From the NCBI RefSeq assembly GCF_001678755.1, contig NZ_LZDS01000028.1, positions 124,001 to 188,000 on the forward strand: a DNA stretch of 64,000 nt, given 5' to 3'. The notes beneath the pieces were generated by a model, which searched no databases, was not told the origin of the DNA, and was given only the letters and a program-made list of their open reading frames with translations. Both the position numbers and the translations under genes were made by a program. This document shows positions 18,578 through 28,850 of the stretch, piece after piece. The DNA comes from Acinetobacter gandensis. GTDB taxonomy: Bacteria; Pseudomonadota; Gammaproteobacteria; Pseudomonadales; Moraxellaceae. Every line of letters begins with the position of its first letter. The first letter of the stretch is position 1.

Positions 18578-19945
18578 ATGAAAATTATTAGTGCAGCTCA
18601 TGTATTAACCATGAATAAGAATTTGGAATATATTGCAGATGGTGCAGTACTGGTCAATGGGCAGACGATTGCAGCTATTGATAAACGCGAAAAACTGATC
18701 CAGCAATATCCACATGTGGAACATGCGCATCACCCTAATGGACTGTTAATGCCAGGCTTAATCAACACGCATTGTCATTCGGGTTTGTTACGCGGTACTG
18801 CGGAAGGTTTGCCAGTTTGGGATTGGTTACAACAGTTTATTGATCCGATGCATCGGGTATTGCTACCTGAAGATGCAAAAATCGCATCCTATCTTTGCTA
18901 TGCAGAAGCATTACTTTCTGGAACTACCACTATCGTTGATATGTGGCGCTATATGGATGGCAGTGCAGAAGCCGCAAAACAACTTGGTATACGTGCAGTC
19001 TTAGTGCCTTATGTCGCGGAACATCCTGATCATAATTATTTTGAAACATTAAAGACCAATGAAGCACTAATTCAACGTTGGCATGAACAAGCCAATGGAA
19101 GAATTAATGTATGGGTGGGCTTAGAACATTTATTTTATGCGGAACAATCTGCTTTAGCACGCATTCAAAATATGTGTCAGGATTATCAAACAGGCTTTCA
19201 TACGCACAGTAATGAAAGTCAATTTGATGTACAGGAAAATCTAAAACGCTATGGCATGCGTCCAATACAGACTTTAGAAAAGTTGGGGATGTTTGATGTA
19301 CCCAAATGCTTATTGGCGCATTGCGTTTGGTTAGACGACGATGAAATCAGTTTGCTTAAACACTACCAAGTTGGAGTTGCACATAATCCAATTTCTAATA
19401 TGAAACTCGCATCCGGTGCTGCACCTATTACTAAAATGTTGGCGCAGGGTGTTGCTGTTGGTTTAGGAACTGATGGGGAAAAAGAAAATAATAATTTAGA
19501 TATGTTTGAAGAAATGAAAACTGCTTCTTTATTGGCGAAATTTTCTAATCTCGATGCAGCAGCTTTAGATTCATGGTCTATCTGTCAAATGGCAACACAA
19601 CTCGGCGCAAAAGCATTAGGTATGCAGCAGCAAATTGGCTCTTTAGAAGTGGGCAAGCAAGCTGACTTAATTGTTGTTGATGCGGCTACACCACGAATGA
19701 CACCACTGATTGATGATGGTCAATTGTTTAATTTGCACACTAACTTAGTTCATGCTGTACAGGGTCAAGATGTTGTGATGACTATGGTTGCAGGACGAAC
19801 TGTGGTGCAAAATGGAAAGCTTGTGCATGCAGATCTTCAGCAATTAATTGATCAAGTAAATGTTGCAGCACCAGCATTATTTAAAAGACGTGCTGATTGG
19901 CTAAGTTTAAGAGGAACTTCAATCAACGAATTACAGCGTGTCTAA
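18578..19945 (+). CDS. Amidohydrolase-family deaminase (guanine/SAH/TRZ-like)
   Basis: The 455-residue TIM-barrel metal hydrolase shows metal ligands NTHCHSG (His65/His67), HTHSNES and LAHCVWL His residues, and Asp in LGTDGEKENNN. It belongs to the ATZ/TRZ/S-adenosylhomocysteine and guanine deaminase group. The start is the ATG after GAGGAATCGAAA; an ATG 30 bases upstream lacks spacing to a ribosome site. As last gene of the nucleoside-importer operon it probably deaminates the imported purine or a product made from it. The exact substrate is not visible. Confidence 0.82.
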   Translation: MKIISAAHVLTMNKNLEYIADGAVLVNGQTIAAIDKREKLIQQYPHVEHAHHPNGLLMPGLINTHCHSGLLRGTAEGLPVWDWLQQFIDPMHRVLLPEDAKIASYLCYAEALLSGTTTIVDMWRYMDGSAEAAKQLGIRAVLVPYVAEHPDHNYFETLKTNEALIQRWHEQANGRINVWVGLEHLFYAEQSALARIQNMCQDYQTGFHTHSNESQFDVQENLKRYGMRPIQTLEKLGMFDVPKCLLAHCVWLDDDEISLLKHYQVGVAHNPISNMKLASGAAPITKMLAQGVAVGLGTDGEKENNNLDMFEEMKTASLLAKFSNLDAAALDSWSICQMATQLGAKALGMQQQIGSLEVGKQADLIVVDAATPRMTPLIDDGQLFNLHTNLVHAVQGQDVVMTMVAGRTVVQNGKLVHADLQQLIDQVNVAAPALFKRRADWLSLRGTSINELQRV

Positions 19946-19957
19946 TGTTATGCATAG

Positions 19958-19984
19958 AAAAAGCCCGAATTAATTCGGGCTTTT
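19958..19984. terminator. Bidirectional terminator between convergent operons
   Basis: A perfect palindrome of arms GCCCGAATT / AATTCGGGC is flanked by As on the left and four Ts on the right, so it can end both the importer operon and the leftward cat operon. Confidence 0.85.
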
Positions 19985-20001
19985 GAGCTATCTATCCAAT
20001 T

Positions 20002-20781
20002 TTATACCGCGACAAACTTTAATACTGCTTGGTTAAATGCCTCTGGTTGTTCAATATTTGAGATGTGAGAGGCATTAATTTCAAATAATTGAGCCTTGCT
20101 AATACGATCTAACATGTATTGACCATCTTCAACGGTGGTCACAGGGTCTTGCTGACCTGCAATAATTAATACAGGAACTTCAATAGATGCAAGTTCTTCA
20201 CGTACATCCGCTTTAGCCAAAGCTTCACAGCAACTTGCATAACCTTCTGGGCTGCCAGCACCAAGGTCGTTACTTAAAGATTGTACAATCGCTGTGTTGC
20301 TTTGGATAAAGGGTTCAGTAAACCAACGAGAAGCCGCAGTATCTGCAATTGGTTTTAGACCTTGTTCACGTACTAAAGCTGCACGCTCATTCCATGCCTG
20401 TGCTTGACCAATTTTTGCAGCAGTGTTGCAGACGATCACGTGATTAAAATGGTCTGGGTGGTGTATTGCAAGCCATTGACCAGTTAAGCCGCCCATAGAA
20501 ATTCCACAAAATGACGCTTTTTTAATATTTAAATGATCTAATAATTGAATGACATCTGTACCTAATTGATCGATGCTATAAGGGCCTTGTGGTGCTGAAG
20601 ACGCACCGTGACCACGTGTGTCATAGCAAACTACATAATAGTCTTTTTGCAATGCTGCAATTTGCAGTTGCCACATTGAATATTTTGTACCCAACGAATT
20701 GGAAAACACAATTGCAGGATGGTTGGTATCACCGAAGGTTTGATAATTGATTTCAGCATCCTGAGATGTAAATTTAGGCAT
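20002..20781 (-). CDS. catD: 3-oxoadipate enol-lactonase
   Basis: This 259-residue alpha/beta hydrolase converts 3-oxoadipate enol-lactone to 3-oxoadipate. The catalytic triad is visible as nucleophile Ser in FCGISMGG, Asp in IAGQQDPVT and His in INASHISNIEQ; the oxyanion segment VFSNSLGT is near the N-terminus. It is the last gene of the leftward cat/ben operon, after catF. In A. baylyi the paralogous CatD and PcaD do the same reaction; the cat context favours catD. Confidence 0.93.
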   Translation of the reverse strand: MPKFTSQDAEINYQTFGDTNHPAIVFSNSLGTKYSMWQLQIAALQKDYYVVCYDTRGHGASSAPQGPYSIDQLGTDVIQLLDHLNIKKASFCGISMGGLTGQWLAIHHPDHFNHVIVCNTAAKIGQAQAWNERAALVREQGLKPIADTAASRWFTEPFIQSNTAIVQSLSNDLGAGSPEGYASCCEALAKADVREELASIEVPVLIIAGQQDPVTTVEDGQYMLDRISKAQLFEINASHISNIEQPEAFNQAVLKFVAV

Positions 20782-20808
20782 TTGAAAATCCTCGATTTTG
20801 TATTTTTA

Positions 20809-20858
20809 AATTCCTCCCTTTCTTAAAGGTGAGGAGTTAACCCCGCAAGAGGAGGGAT
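20809..20858. repeat. REP-like imperfect palindrome between catF and catD
   Basis: The ends AATTCCTCCCTTTCTT and AAGAGGAGGGATT are inverted copies, fold into a long imperfect hairpin, and occupy nearly the whole intergenic gap. The sequence style (CCTCCC...GGAGGG) is like the element between catF and catJ. It is probably a dispersed repeat unit and could stabilise or process the mRNA. Confidence 0.5.
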
Positions 20859-20861
20859 TCC

Positions 20862-22067
20862 TTAAACTCTTTCAATAATCAAGGCAATGCCTTGTCCCAC
20901 GCCGATACACATTGAACACAGCGCATATCGACCGCCAATTTGTTCCAACTGATTGAGTGCTGTAGTAACCAAACGTGCACCTGAAGCACCAAGTGGATGA
21001 CCAATTGCGATTGCACCACCATTAGGGTTGACGTGTTTCGCACCATCTTCTAAACCCAAATCACGAGTTACCGCAATTGCTTGTGCTGCAAAGGCTTCAT
21101 TCAGTTCAATAACATCCATTTGCTCAAGTGAGAGACCTGTTTGAGCCAATAGTTTTTTAATAGCAGGCGCTGGCCCAAAGCCCATAATACGCGGTTCAAC
21201 ACCAACCACTGTCGCCCCAATAATTTTGGCACGAGGTTTTAGGTCATACTTGGTTACTGCATCATCTGATGCAATTAACAGAGCAGCTGCACCATCATTA
21301 ATGCCTGAGGCATTACCCGCAGTTACCGTACCATCGGCTTTGACAACTGGCTTAAGTTTATTTAACGCTTCTAATGTTGTTGATGCACGTGGATGCTCGT
21401 CAGTATCTACAACAATTGGTTCACCTTTACGCTGTGGGATGGTCACCGCAATGATTTCTTTCGCGAAGAAACCTTTTGCTTGCGCAGCGGCTGTACGTTG
21501 CTGGCTTGCTAAAGCAAATTGATCTTGATCGGCACGGTTAATATTAAACTGTTCAGCCACGTTTTCAGCTGTTTGCGGCATACTTTCAACACCGTATAAC
21601 TCTTTGAGTTTTGGGTTAATAAAACGCCAGCCCATGGTGGTGTCTTCAAGTTTTTGGCTACGGCCATATGCGGTTTCAGATTTGCCCATGACAAAAGGGG
21701 CACGAGACATGCTTTCAACACCGCCAGCAATGATTAAATCAGCTTCGCCAGCTTTAATTGCACGTGCTGCAATTGCGACAGCATCAAGTGATGAACCACA
21801 AAGACGATTCACTGTGGTAGCAGGGACTTGGTATGGAACACCTGCCAATAGTGCTGACATTCGACCTACATTACGATTGTCTTCACCAGCTTGGTTAGCG
21901 CAACCGTAAATGACATCATCCACATCTGAAAAGTTCACAGACGAGTTACGTTCCATGAGCGCTTTGATTGGTACAGCGCCTAGGTCATCGGCACGAATAG
22001 GTGCTAAACCACCTGCATAACGACCAAATGGGGTGCGGATAGCATCGATGATATATGCGTTTTTCAT
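20862..22067 (-). CDS. catF: 3-oxoadipyl-CoA thiolase
   Basis: The 401-residue thiolase cleaves 3-oxoadipyl-CoA with CoA to succinyl-CoA and acetyl-CoA, the last step of the pathway. NRLCGSSLDAV holds the nucleophilic Cys, GGAIAIGHPLGASGAR the catalytic His and CSMCIGVGQG the second Cys. IDAIRTPFGRYAGGLA-type sequence opens the protein. AGAGAATACAT precedes the ATG. It sits between two REP-like intergenic elements. Confidence 0.95.
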   Translation of the reverse strand: MKNAYIIDAIRTPFGRYAGGLAPIRADDLGAVPIKALMERNSSVNFSDVDDVIYGCANQAGEDNRNVGRMSALLAGVPYQVPATTVNRLCGSSLDAVAIAARAIKAGEADLIIAGGVESMSRAPFVMGKSETAYGRSQKLEDTTMGWRFINPKLKELYGVESMPQTAENVAEQFNINRADQDQFALASQQRTAAAQAKGFFAKEIIAVTIPQRKGEPIVVDTDEHPRASTTLEALNKLKPVVKADGTVTAGNASGINDGAAALLIASDDAVTKYDLKPRAKIIGATVVGVEPRIMGFGPAPAIKKLLAQTGLSLEQMDVIELNEAFAAQAIAVTRDLGLEDGAKHVNPNGGAIAIGHPLGASGARLVTTALNQLEQIGGRYALCSMCIGVGQGIALIIERV

Positions 22068-22088
22068 ATGTATTCTCTTCTTTATAAA

Positions 22089-22173
22089 GTTCCCTCTCCT
22101 GATAGGAGAGGGTTAGGGAGAGGTAGATTTAATTTTGCCCTCATCCTAGCCTTCTCCCAGAGGGAGAAGGAAC
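22089..22173. repeat. REP/BIME-like inverted repeat pair between catJ and catF
   Basis: Two perfect hairpins occur: CCCTCTCCT / AGGAGAGGG (22092-22112, loop GAT) and CCTTCTCCC / GGGAGAAGG (22150-22170, loop AGA). The whole 85-base block is itself an imperfect inverted repeat bounded by GTTCC and GGAAC, with TTAGGGAGAGG facing CCCTCATCCTAGCC. This is the familiar dispersed CCCTCTCC-type intergenic repeat of gamma-proteobacteria. Confidence 0.75.
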
Positions 22174-22217
22174 TTAAGACACATTTTAAAAATGTTTTAT
22201 AAGGCGATTTGAAGCTA

Positions 22218-22868
22218 TCAATGGGTCGCATCAATCAGCGTTGCACCCGTCATCGACTGTAATTCTTCAAACGACAAGCCGTCCACTTTCTCAATCACTT
22301 TCATACCGTCATTAGTGACATCAATCACACACAGGTCTGTATAAATACGATCTACGCATTTCAGACCTGTCGCTGGATAGGTCAGCTCAGCCACAATCTT
22401 CGGTTCACCTTTTTTAGTAACATGATCAGTCGTGATAAATACTTTCTTTGCGCCAACAGCTAAGTCCATAGCACCACCGACTGCAGGAATCGCATCTGGT
22501 GCGCCAGTATGCCAGTTGGCAAGGTCACCATTTTCAGCGACTTGGAAAGCACCTAAAACAGCAATATCAAGATGACCTCCACGCATCATGGCAAAAGAGT
22601 CACCATGATGGAAAAAACAGCCGCCCGTCAGCATGGTAACGAATTCTTTGCCAGCGTTAATCAACTCAGGATCTTCTTGGCCTGCTTCCGGAGGAGGTCC
22701 GAAAGCTAAAAGTCCATTTTCAGAATGTAAAAAAACATCTTTATCTGAAGGTAAGTAATTAGAAATCTTAGTTGGTAAACCAATTCCGAGGTTGACATAA
22801 GCACCATCTGGAATGTCTTGGGCAACACGCTCAGCAATTTGGTCACGGCTTAATTTGGTATAGCTCAT
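22218..22868 (-). CDS. catJ: 3-oxoadipate CoA-transferase subunit B
   Basis: The 216-residue beta subunit of the class I CoA-transferase transfers CoA from succinyl-CoA to 3-oxoadipate. The catalytic Glu lies in LHSENGLLAFGP and the family segment GAYVNLGIGLPTKI is near the N-terminus. GAAAGGAG precedes the ATG, 20 bases after catI. Confidence 0.94.
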   Translation of the reverse strand: MSYTKLSRDQIAERVAQDIPDGAYVNLGIGLPTKISNYLPSDKDVFLHSENGLLAFGPPPEAGQEDPELINAGKEFVTMLTGGCFFHHGDSFAMMRGGHLDIAVLGAFQVAENGDLANWHTGAPDAIPAVGGAMDLAVGAKKVFITTDHVTKKGEPKIVAELTYPATGLKCVDRIYTDLCVIDVTNDGMKVIEKVDGLSFEELQSMTGATLIDATH

Positions 22869-22888
22869 TTTTATACTCCTTTCGTGAT

Positions 22889-23575
22889 TTAAGCAGATTG
22901 CTCAAGTGGTTTAGTACCCACAGCAACGATATGTTGAACAAATATTCCCGGAGTAATAATGTGCTCAGGATCTAGCGCACCGAGTACAACCACTTCCGCG
23001 ACCTGTGCAATCGTGATATCTGCTGCCATTGCCATAATTGGACCAAAATTACGCGCAGATTTGTTGTAAACCAAGTTACCCCAACGATCGCCTTGATGTG
23101 CTTTGATTAAAGCAAAATCAGCTTTGATTGGATTTTCTAAAACAAAGTCTTTACCTTCATAATTTAGTGTAGGTTTACCTTCCGCCAGTAAAGTACCAAA
23201 ACCAGTAGGCGTATAAATCGGCCCTAATCCCATGCCGGCAGCTTGAATACGGCAAGCCAAGTTACCTTGAGGCACAAGTTCAAGTTCAATCTTTCCAGCG
23301 CGGTACAGTTCATCAAATACCCACGAGTCTGACTGACGAGGGAAAGAGCAAATAATCTTACGAACAGCACCAGCTTTTAACAGCTTAGCCAGGCCATAAT
23401 CGCCATTGCCTGCATTGTTGTTCACAATCACTAAATCTTTAATTCCAAGTTCAATCAAACCATCGATGAGCTCTGCAGGTTGACCTGCAGTACCAAAGCC
23501 ACCAATCATAATGGTTGAACCATCTTTAATTTGGGAGAGCACTTCTGTCATAGAAGTTATACTTTTATCGATCAT
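22889..23575 (-). CDS. catI: 3-oxoadipate CoA-transferase subunit A
   Basis: The 228-residue alpha subunit shows the CoA-binding glycine-rich GGFGTAGQPAELI motif and the later family segment TGFGTLLAEGK. It pairs with CatJ, encoded immediately downstream. AGGACATTCAT precedes the ATG. Position after benE joins the lower pathway genes to the ben genes on one strand. Confidence 0.94.
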   Translation of the reverse strand: MIDKSITSMTEVLSQIKDGSTIMIGGFGTAGQPAELIDGLIELGIKDLVIVNNNAGNGDYGLAKLLKAGAVRKIICSFPRQSDSWVFDELYRAGKIELELVPQGNLACRIQAAGMGLGPIYTPTGFGTLLAEGKPTLNYEGKDFVLENPIKADFALIKAHQGDRWGNLVYNKSARNFGPIMAMAADITIAQVAEVVVLGALDPEHIITPGIFVQHIVAVGTKPLEQSA

Positions 23576-23610
23576 ATGAATGTCCTATTAAAATCCTAAA
23601 TTGATAATTC

Positions 23611-24831
23611 TTAGCTATTGGTGCGCTGAGTAGATGGTTGGGTGCCTGTATCTTGTCTCGGTTTATTTAGGAGCAAGTGTGCAATTACGCCGATGCAAAT
23701 GCCCCAAAATACTGAACTCAGTCCTAAGAAATGCATTCCTGAAGCCGTTGCTAAAAATGTAATTAAGGCTGCGTCACGGTTCGCTTCATTTTTCATCGCA
23801 ACTGAAATATTGGTCGCAATTGCACCTAATAGCGCTAAGCCAGCCAAAGCGGCAATCAACTCTTTCGGTAACAGGCTAAAAAGCATGACAATACTGCCTG
23901 CGAATAATCCACCTAAAATATAAAAAATACCGTTGGCAATACCTGCGATATAACGTTTCTCTTTTAGCTCATGCGCATCTTTACCCATGCACAATGCAGC
24001 GGTAATCGAAGCTAAAACAATAGTGATACCCCCTACACAAGCCACAGCTAAAGAGGCAATACTGGTCGCACTAATAATCGGTTTGGCTGGCGTGTCATAT
24101 CCGCTTAATTTCATAATGGCCATGCCGGGCAAGAACTGTCCTGATAGGCTAACTAAAATGAGGGGAATGGCTAAGTTAAGTGTTGAACTCCAAGTCCACT
24201 CAGGGCGAATAAACTGTGGGATGGCCAATTGAAAATTCACACTTACTGGGTTTATTTTGCCTAATAGCAAACTGAGTAAAACACCTGAAAGTAGCACCCA
24301 AATCATGGCATATCGTGGTGTTAATCGTTTAGCAATCAGAAAAACGAACAGCATTCCAAATACAATCATTGGCATGCTATCAGTGGCAGTAAAAAGCCCT
24401 AAACCAAACTGAAATAAAATCCCAGCCATCATGCCCGCAGCAACATCTTGAGGAATCCATTTCAACAGTTTGTCGAAATATCCTGTGATGCCAATTAAAA
24501 AAATTACCACAGCAGAGGTGATATAGGCCGCAACGGCTTCGTTGAGGGAAATATGTGGAAACAATGTGACTAATAATGCTGTACCCGGTGCAGACCATGC
24601 CGTAATAACTGGGGTTTTATAGCGAATGGACAGATAAATCCCAGCAACCGCGGCACCAATGGAAATGCCCCAAATCCATGAAATCATCATGGTTGTAGAC
24701 ACTTGTGCTTTTTGTGCAGCCTGAAAGAAAATGATCAGTGGGCCTGAATAGGAAATCAGTACGGCCAGAAATCCTGCGACCGTAGCTGAAATTGACCAGT
24801 CTTCTTTTAAAGTTTTAAACAGGGTAGCCAT
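23611..24831 (-). CDS. benE: Benzoate/H+ symporter
   Basis: This hydrophobic, 12-segment inner-membrane protein of about 406 residues belongs to the BenE benzoate transporter family, recognised by TAWSAPGTALLVTLFP and the xanthine-permease-like repeats. An alternative start 24 bases upstream also has AGGA in range; I prefer the ATG at 24831 preceded by GGAGG. It is co-directional with benABCD and provides a second benzoate importer besides BenK. Confidence 0.9.
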   Translation of the reverse strand: MATLFKTLKEDWSISATVAGFLAVLISYSGPLIIFFQAAQKAQVSTTMMISWIWGISIGAAVAGIYLSIRYKTPVITAWSAPGTALLVTLFPHISLNEAVAAYITSAVVIFLIGITGYFDKLLKWIPQDVAAGMMAGILFQFGLGLFTATDSMPMIVFGMLFVFLIAKRLTPRYAMIWVLLSGVLLSLLLGKINPVSVNFQLAIPQFIRPEWTWSSTLNLAIPLILVSLSGQFLPGMAIMKLSGYDTPAKPIISATSIASLAVACVGGITIVLASITAALCMGKDAHELKEKRYIAGIANGIFYILGGLFAGSIVMLFSLLPKELIAALAGLALLGAIATNISVAMKNEANRDAALITFLATASGMHFLGLSSVFWGICIGVIAHLLLNKPRQDTGTQPSTQRTNS

Positions 24832-24913
24832 TGGTAATGCCTCCATGCGACTCATTCAATGATCCTGCGTGTGAAAATAAATAGGTAATTCGATTAAGAA
24901 ATGCTGATTAGAC

Positions 24914-25699
24914 TTAGCCTTGATCACCACCACCAACGGGAACAACCGTGCCAGTCATATACGATGAATCGTCAGAAGCAAGGAACAAAATTGCATTCAC
25001 TTGCTCTTGGATCGTACCGTAGCGACCAAGGAATGTTCGATCGATTGTTTGATCGACAACTTCCTGCATCCAATTTTTTTCATTCTCTGACAATGGAGCT
25101 GCATTACGTGGTACTTTGCGTGGTGGTGCTTCAGTACCGCCTGTTGCAACAGCATTAACACGGATACCATCTTTTGCATGTTCAAAGGCAAGGGCAGTGG
25201 TCAGACCATTTACACCACCTTTTGATGCAGAATATGGCACTCGGTTAATACCGCGTGTCGCAATTGAAGAGACATTAACAATCGTACCTTGCTGATTTTT
25301 AATCATTTCAGGCAATACAGCACGGCAGCACCACATGGTTGGAAAGAGTGAACGATTCACTTCTTTGATGATTTCCTCTTCCGTAAATTCCTGAAAAGGT
25401 TTCATCCAAATCGCACCACCAACGTTATTAATGAGTGCATCGACACGGCCATAACTTTGCAATGCTTTTGCGACAACAGCTTGAGCGCCTGCAAAGGTTT
25501 CAAGATCTGCTTGAATGGTGACAGCATTGCCACCCGCAGCTTGAATTTCAGCTAAGACTTCATTGACGTAGTCTGAACGATCGGCAAGCACAGCCTGAGC
25601 ACCTTCGGCAGCGACTTGTAGCGCCACGCCACGACCAATACCTTGTGCTGCACCTGTGACAATGACGACTTTATTTAAAAAGCGTTGTTGATTTTGCAT
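24914..25699 (-). CDS. benD: 1,6-dihydroxycyclohexa-2,4-diene-1-carboxylate dehydrogenase
   Basis: The 261-residue short-chain dehydrogenase oxidises and decarboxylates benzoate cis-diol to catechol with NAD+. It has GAAQGIGRG for the cofactor, NNVGGAIW, and the catalytic Tyr/Lys in YSASKGGVNG with the Ser in VNVSSIA. GGGAG precedes the ATG. Gene order benA-B-C-D is the usual one. Confidence 0.95.
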   Translation of the reverse strand: MQNQQRFLNKVVIVTGAAQGIGRGVALQVAAEGAQAVLADRSDYVNEVLAEIQAAGGNAVTIQADLETFAGAQAVVAKALQSYGRVDALINNVGGAIWMKPFQEFTEEEIIKEVNRSLFPTMWCCRAVLPEMIKNQQGTIVNVSSIATRGINRVPYSASKGGVNGLTTALAFEHAKDGIRVNAVATGGTEAPPRKVPRNAAPLSENEKNWMQEVVDQTIDRTFLGRYGTIQEQVNAILFLASDDSSYMTGTVVPVGGGDQG

Positions 25700-25741
25700 G
25701 AAAATTTCTCCCTAAATGATTTAAAAAACTGTTTAAAGCCA

Positions 25742-26773
<1,032 letters not shown>

Positions 26774-26793
26774 TTAAATCTTTTGAAACTTAG

Positions 26794-26825
26794 CCTTTCA
26801 GCCAAATATCCTTCTGGCCGAAAGG
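26794..26825 (-). other. Intercistronic hairpin between benB and benC
   Basis: CTTTCAGCCA pairs with TGGCCGAAAG with one mismatch and a 10-base loop, in the 106-base gap after benB. It has no convincing T-run in the direction of transcription, so a role in differential expression of oxygenase and reductase subunits is more likely than termination. Confidence 0.45.
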
Positions 26826-26864
26826 TGTACTGTATAGGTTCAGGTGGGCGACAAAGCCCAAATC

Positions 26865-27374
26865 TTAGAGGTGATAAATATCAATGACTTGATTGATATA
26901 ATCGTTTTTAAGGACCACGTATTTACTCAGAATTTTTGGCTCATCACCTGAAAAATCAATTTCATAACGTGACATACCAAAGTAGCTATAGTTGGTCTTG
27001 TAACGGAAACTGAGCGTGTTCCAATTAAAACGAACTGTAACTTTGTCACCATCAAGCGCAATGATTTCGACATTGCTAATGTTATGGCTAGTACGTGTAT
27101 CTGGCATGGTTGCTGAAGAGCGTTCAGTCTTAATACGGAATACACGATCTTCTAAACCCTGACGGTCTGGGTAATAAATTAGTGAAATTTCAGACTGTGG
27201 GTCTTCGGTTAAACGGTCATCGTCATCCCATGCTGGCATCCAAAATGATGCAGATGGGGCATAGCATTCCAACCATTCATCCCACTGTTCATCATCTAGA
27301 AAACGCGCTTCGCGATAAAGAAATTGAGATACTGCTTCAATGCTGACCGTATCTAATTGTGCCGTTGCATTCAT
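26865..27374 (-). CDS. benB: Benzoate 1,2-dioxygenase small (beta) subunit
   Basis: The 169-residue ring-hydroxylating dioxygenase beta subunit supports the alpha-3 beta-3 oxygenase. Its start overlaps the benA stop by 4 bases (ATGA), implying coupled translation. Family segments include [17 protein letters not shown] and SHNISNVEI. Confidence 0.94.
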   Translation of the reverse strand: MNATAQLDTVSIEAVSQFLYREARFLDDEQWDEWLECYAPSASFWMPAWDDDDRLTEDPQSEISLIYYPDRQGLEDRVFRIKTERSSATMPDTRTSHNISNVEIIALDGDKVTVRFNWNTLSFRYKTNYSYFGMSRYEIDFSGDEPKILSKYVVLKNDYINQVIDIYHL

Positions 27375-28768
27375 GCGACATCTCCTTGTTCATTCGCGAC
27401 CTGTTCCGCCAATTCCTTTTCTTCAGCAATGGCATGCTTCATGGTTTTTAACCAATATTGATGCTGTGCAAGGTATAAACCTTCATCTTCAGTTTTGATG
27501 CCACTCAATAATGGTTTAAGGCCAATTTCATTCGCTGCATCATCAGGTCCATGAATCCAATGTTTTGAACCACGGCACATATCGTTCCATTCCAACTCGA
27601 TGCCTGCATAACCTGCTTGGCATGCACGGAATTCTTCTAAGTCATCCGGTGTTGCCATACCTGAAGCATTAAAGAAATCCTCATATTGACGGATACGACG
27701 TGCACGTGCTTCAGGCTCTTCACCCACAGGTGCGATGCAATAAATCGTTACTTCAGTTTTATTCACTGAAATTGGACGTAAAACACGGATTTGTGAACCG
27801 AATTGGTCCATCAAATAAACATTTGGATATAGGCAAAGGTTACGAGAGCGTTCGATCATCCATTTCGACATTGGTGCGCCAAACGCTTGAGTATATTCAT
27901 CAGCTTTACTAAAGTTTGGACGGTCTTCTGGGTTGGCCCATTGAGTCCAAAGTAGCATGTGACCATGGTCAAAACCGTATGAACCACCGCCTTGTTTACC
28001 CCAAGAACCAGCACTCATGGCACGAATATTATCTGCGGCTTGTGCTTCTTTACGGTGTTGCGTGGTTGCAGCATAGTTCCAATGCACTGCTGATACGTGA
28101 TAACCATCTGCACCATTTTCAGCGGTAAGTTTCCAGTTACCTTCATAAGTGTAAGTAGATGAACCGCGTAAAACTTCCAGTCCTTGGTCAGACTGGCCGA
28201 CAATCATGTCAATAATCTTGGTGGTTTCACCTAAAAATTCTTCAAGGCTTGGAACATCTGGGTTTAAGCTACCAAACAAGAAACCTTTATAACTTTCAAA
28301 ACGAGCGACTTTTTTAAGGTCATGTGAGCCGTCTTTATTAAAGCAATCTGAATATCCAGCTTCTGCTGGATCTTTTACTTTCAATAATTTGCCAGAGTTG
28401 TTAAAAGTCCAACCATGGAAAGGACATGTGTATGTCGCTTTGTTGCCTTTTTTATAACGGCATAATTGTGCACCACGATGTGAACATGCATTGATCATTG
28501 CATTTAATTCACCATTACGGTTACGTGCAATAATGATCGGTTGACGACCAATATGCGTGGTGTAGTAATCGTTATTGTTCGGAATTTGGCTCTCATGTGC
28601 CAGATATACCCAGTTACCTTCGAAGATGTATTTCATTTCAAGGTCAAACAAGGCGTGGTCTGTAAATACAGAGCGATGAAGCTTAAATTCGCCTGATTCA
28701 AAATCATCAACGAGAAGCTCATCAATTCGATCAAGATGGCTGGTATTAATTACTGGAATACGTGGCAT
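27371..28768 (-). CDS. benA: Benzoate 1,2-dioxygenase large (alpha) subunit
   Basis: This 465-residue Rieske oxygenase converts benzoate to its cis-1,2-diol. The Rieske centre is CSHRGAQLC...CPFHGWTF and the mononuclear iron site includes [12 protein letters not shown]. The start is set at [11 protein letters not shown], preceded by CGGAGAACAG, matching the start of the A. baylyi protein; an in-frame ATG 21 bases upstream has no good ribosome site. It follows catA by 82 bases. Confidence 0.96.
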   Translation of the reverse strand: MPRIPVINTSHLDRIDELLVDDFESGEFKLHRSVFTDHALFDLEMKYIFEGNWVYLAHESQIPNNNDYYTTHIGRQPIIIARNRNGELNAMINACSHRGAQLCRYKKGNKATYTCPFHGWTFNNSGKLLKVKDPAEAGYSDCFNKDGSHDLKKVARFESYKGFLFGSLNPDVPSLEEFLGETTKIIDMIVGQSDQGLEVLRGSSTYTYEGNWKLTAENGADGYHVSAVHWNYAATTQHRKEAQAADNIRAMSAGSWGKQGGGSYGFDHGHMLLWTQWANPEDRPNFSKADEYTQAFGAPMSKWMIERSRNLCLYPNVYLMDQFGSQIRVLRPISVNKTEVTIYCIAPVGEEPEARARRIRQYEDFFNASGMATPDDLEEFRACQAGYAGIELEWNDMCRGSKHWIHGPDDAANEIGLKPLLSGIKTEDEGLYLAQHQYWLKTMKHAIAEEKELAEQVANEQGDVA

Positions 28769-28850
28769 GTCTGTTCTCCGACTGTCCATGAGGGGGAGAT
28801 CCGCCGAAATTTCATATTTGTACTGAGAAACCTCGGCATCCTTATTTCAA

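Noticed and set aside
22089..22173. CRISPR-like repeat block
   Set aside because: It has two hairpins in inverted arrangement, not regularly spaced direct repeats with unique spacers, and no cas genes are present. It fits a REP/BIME-type element.
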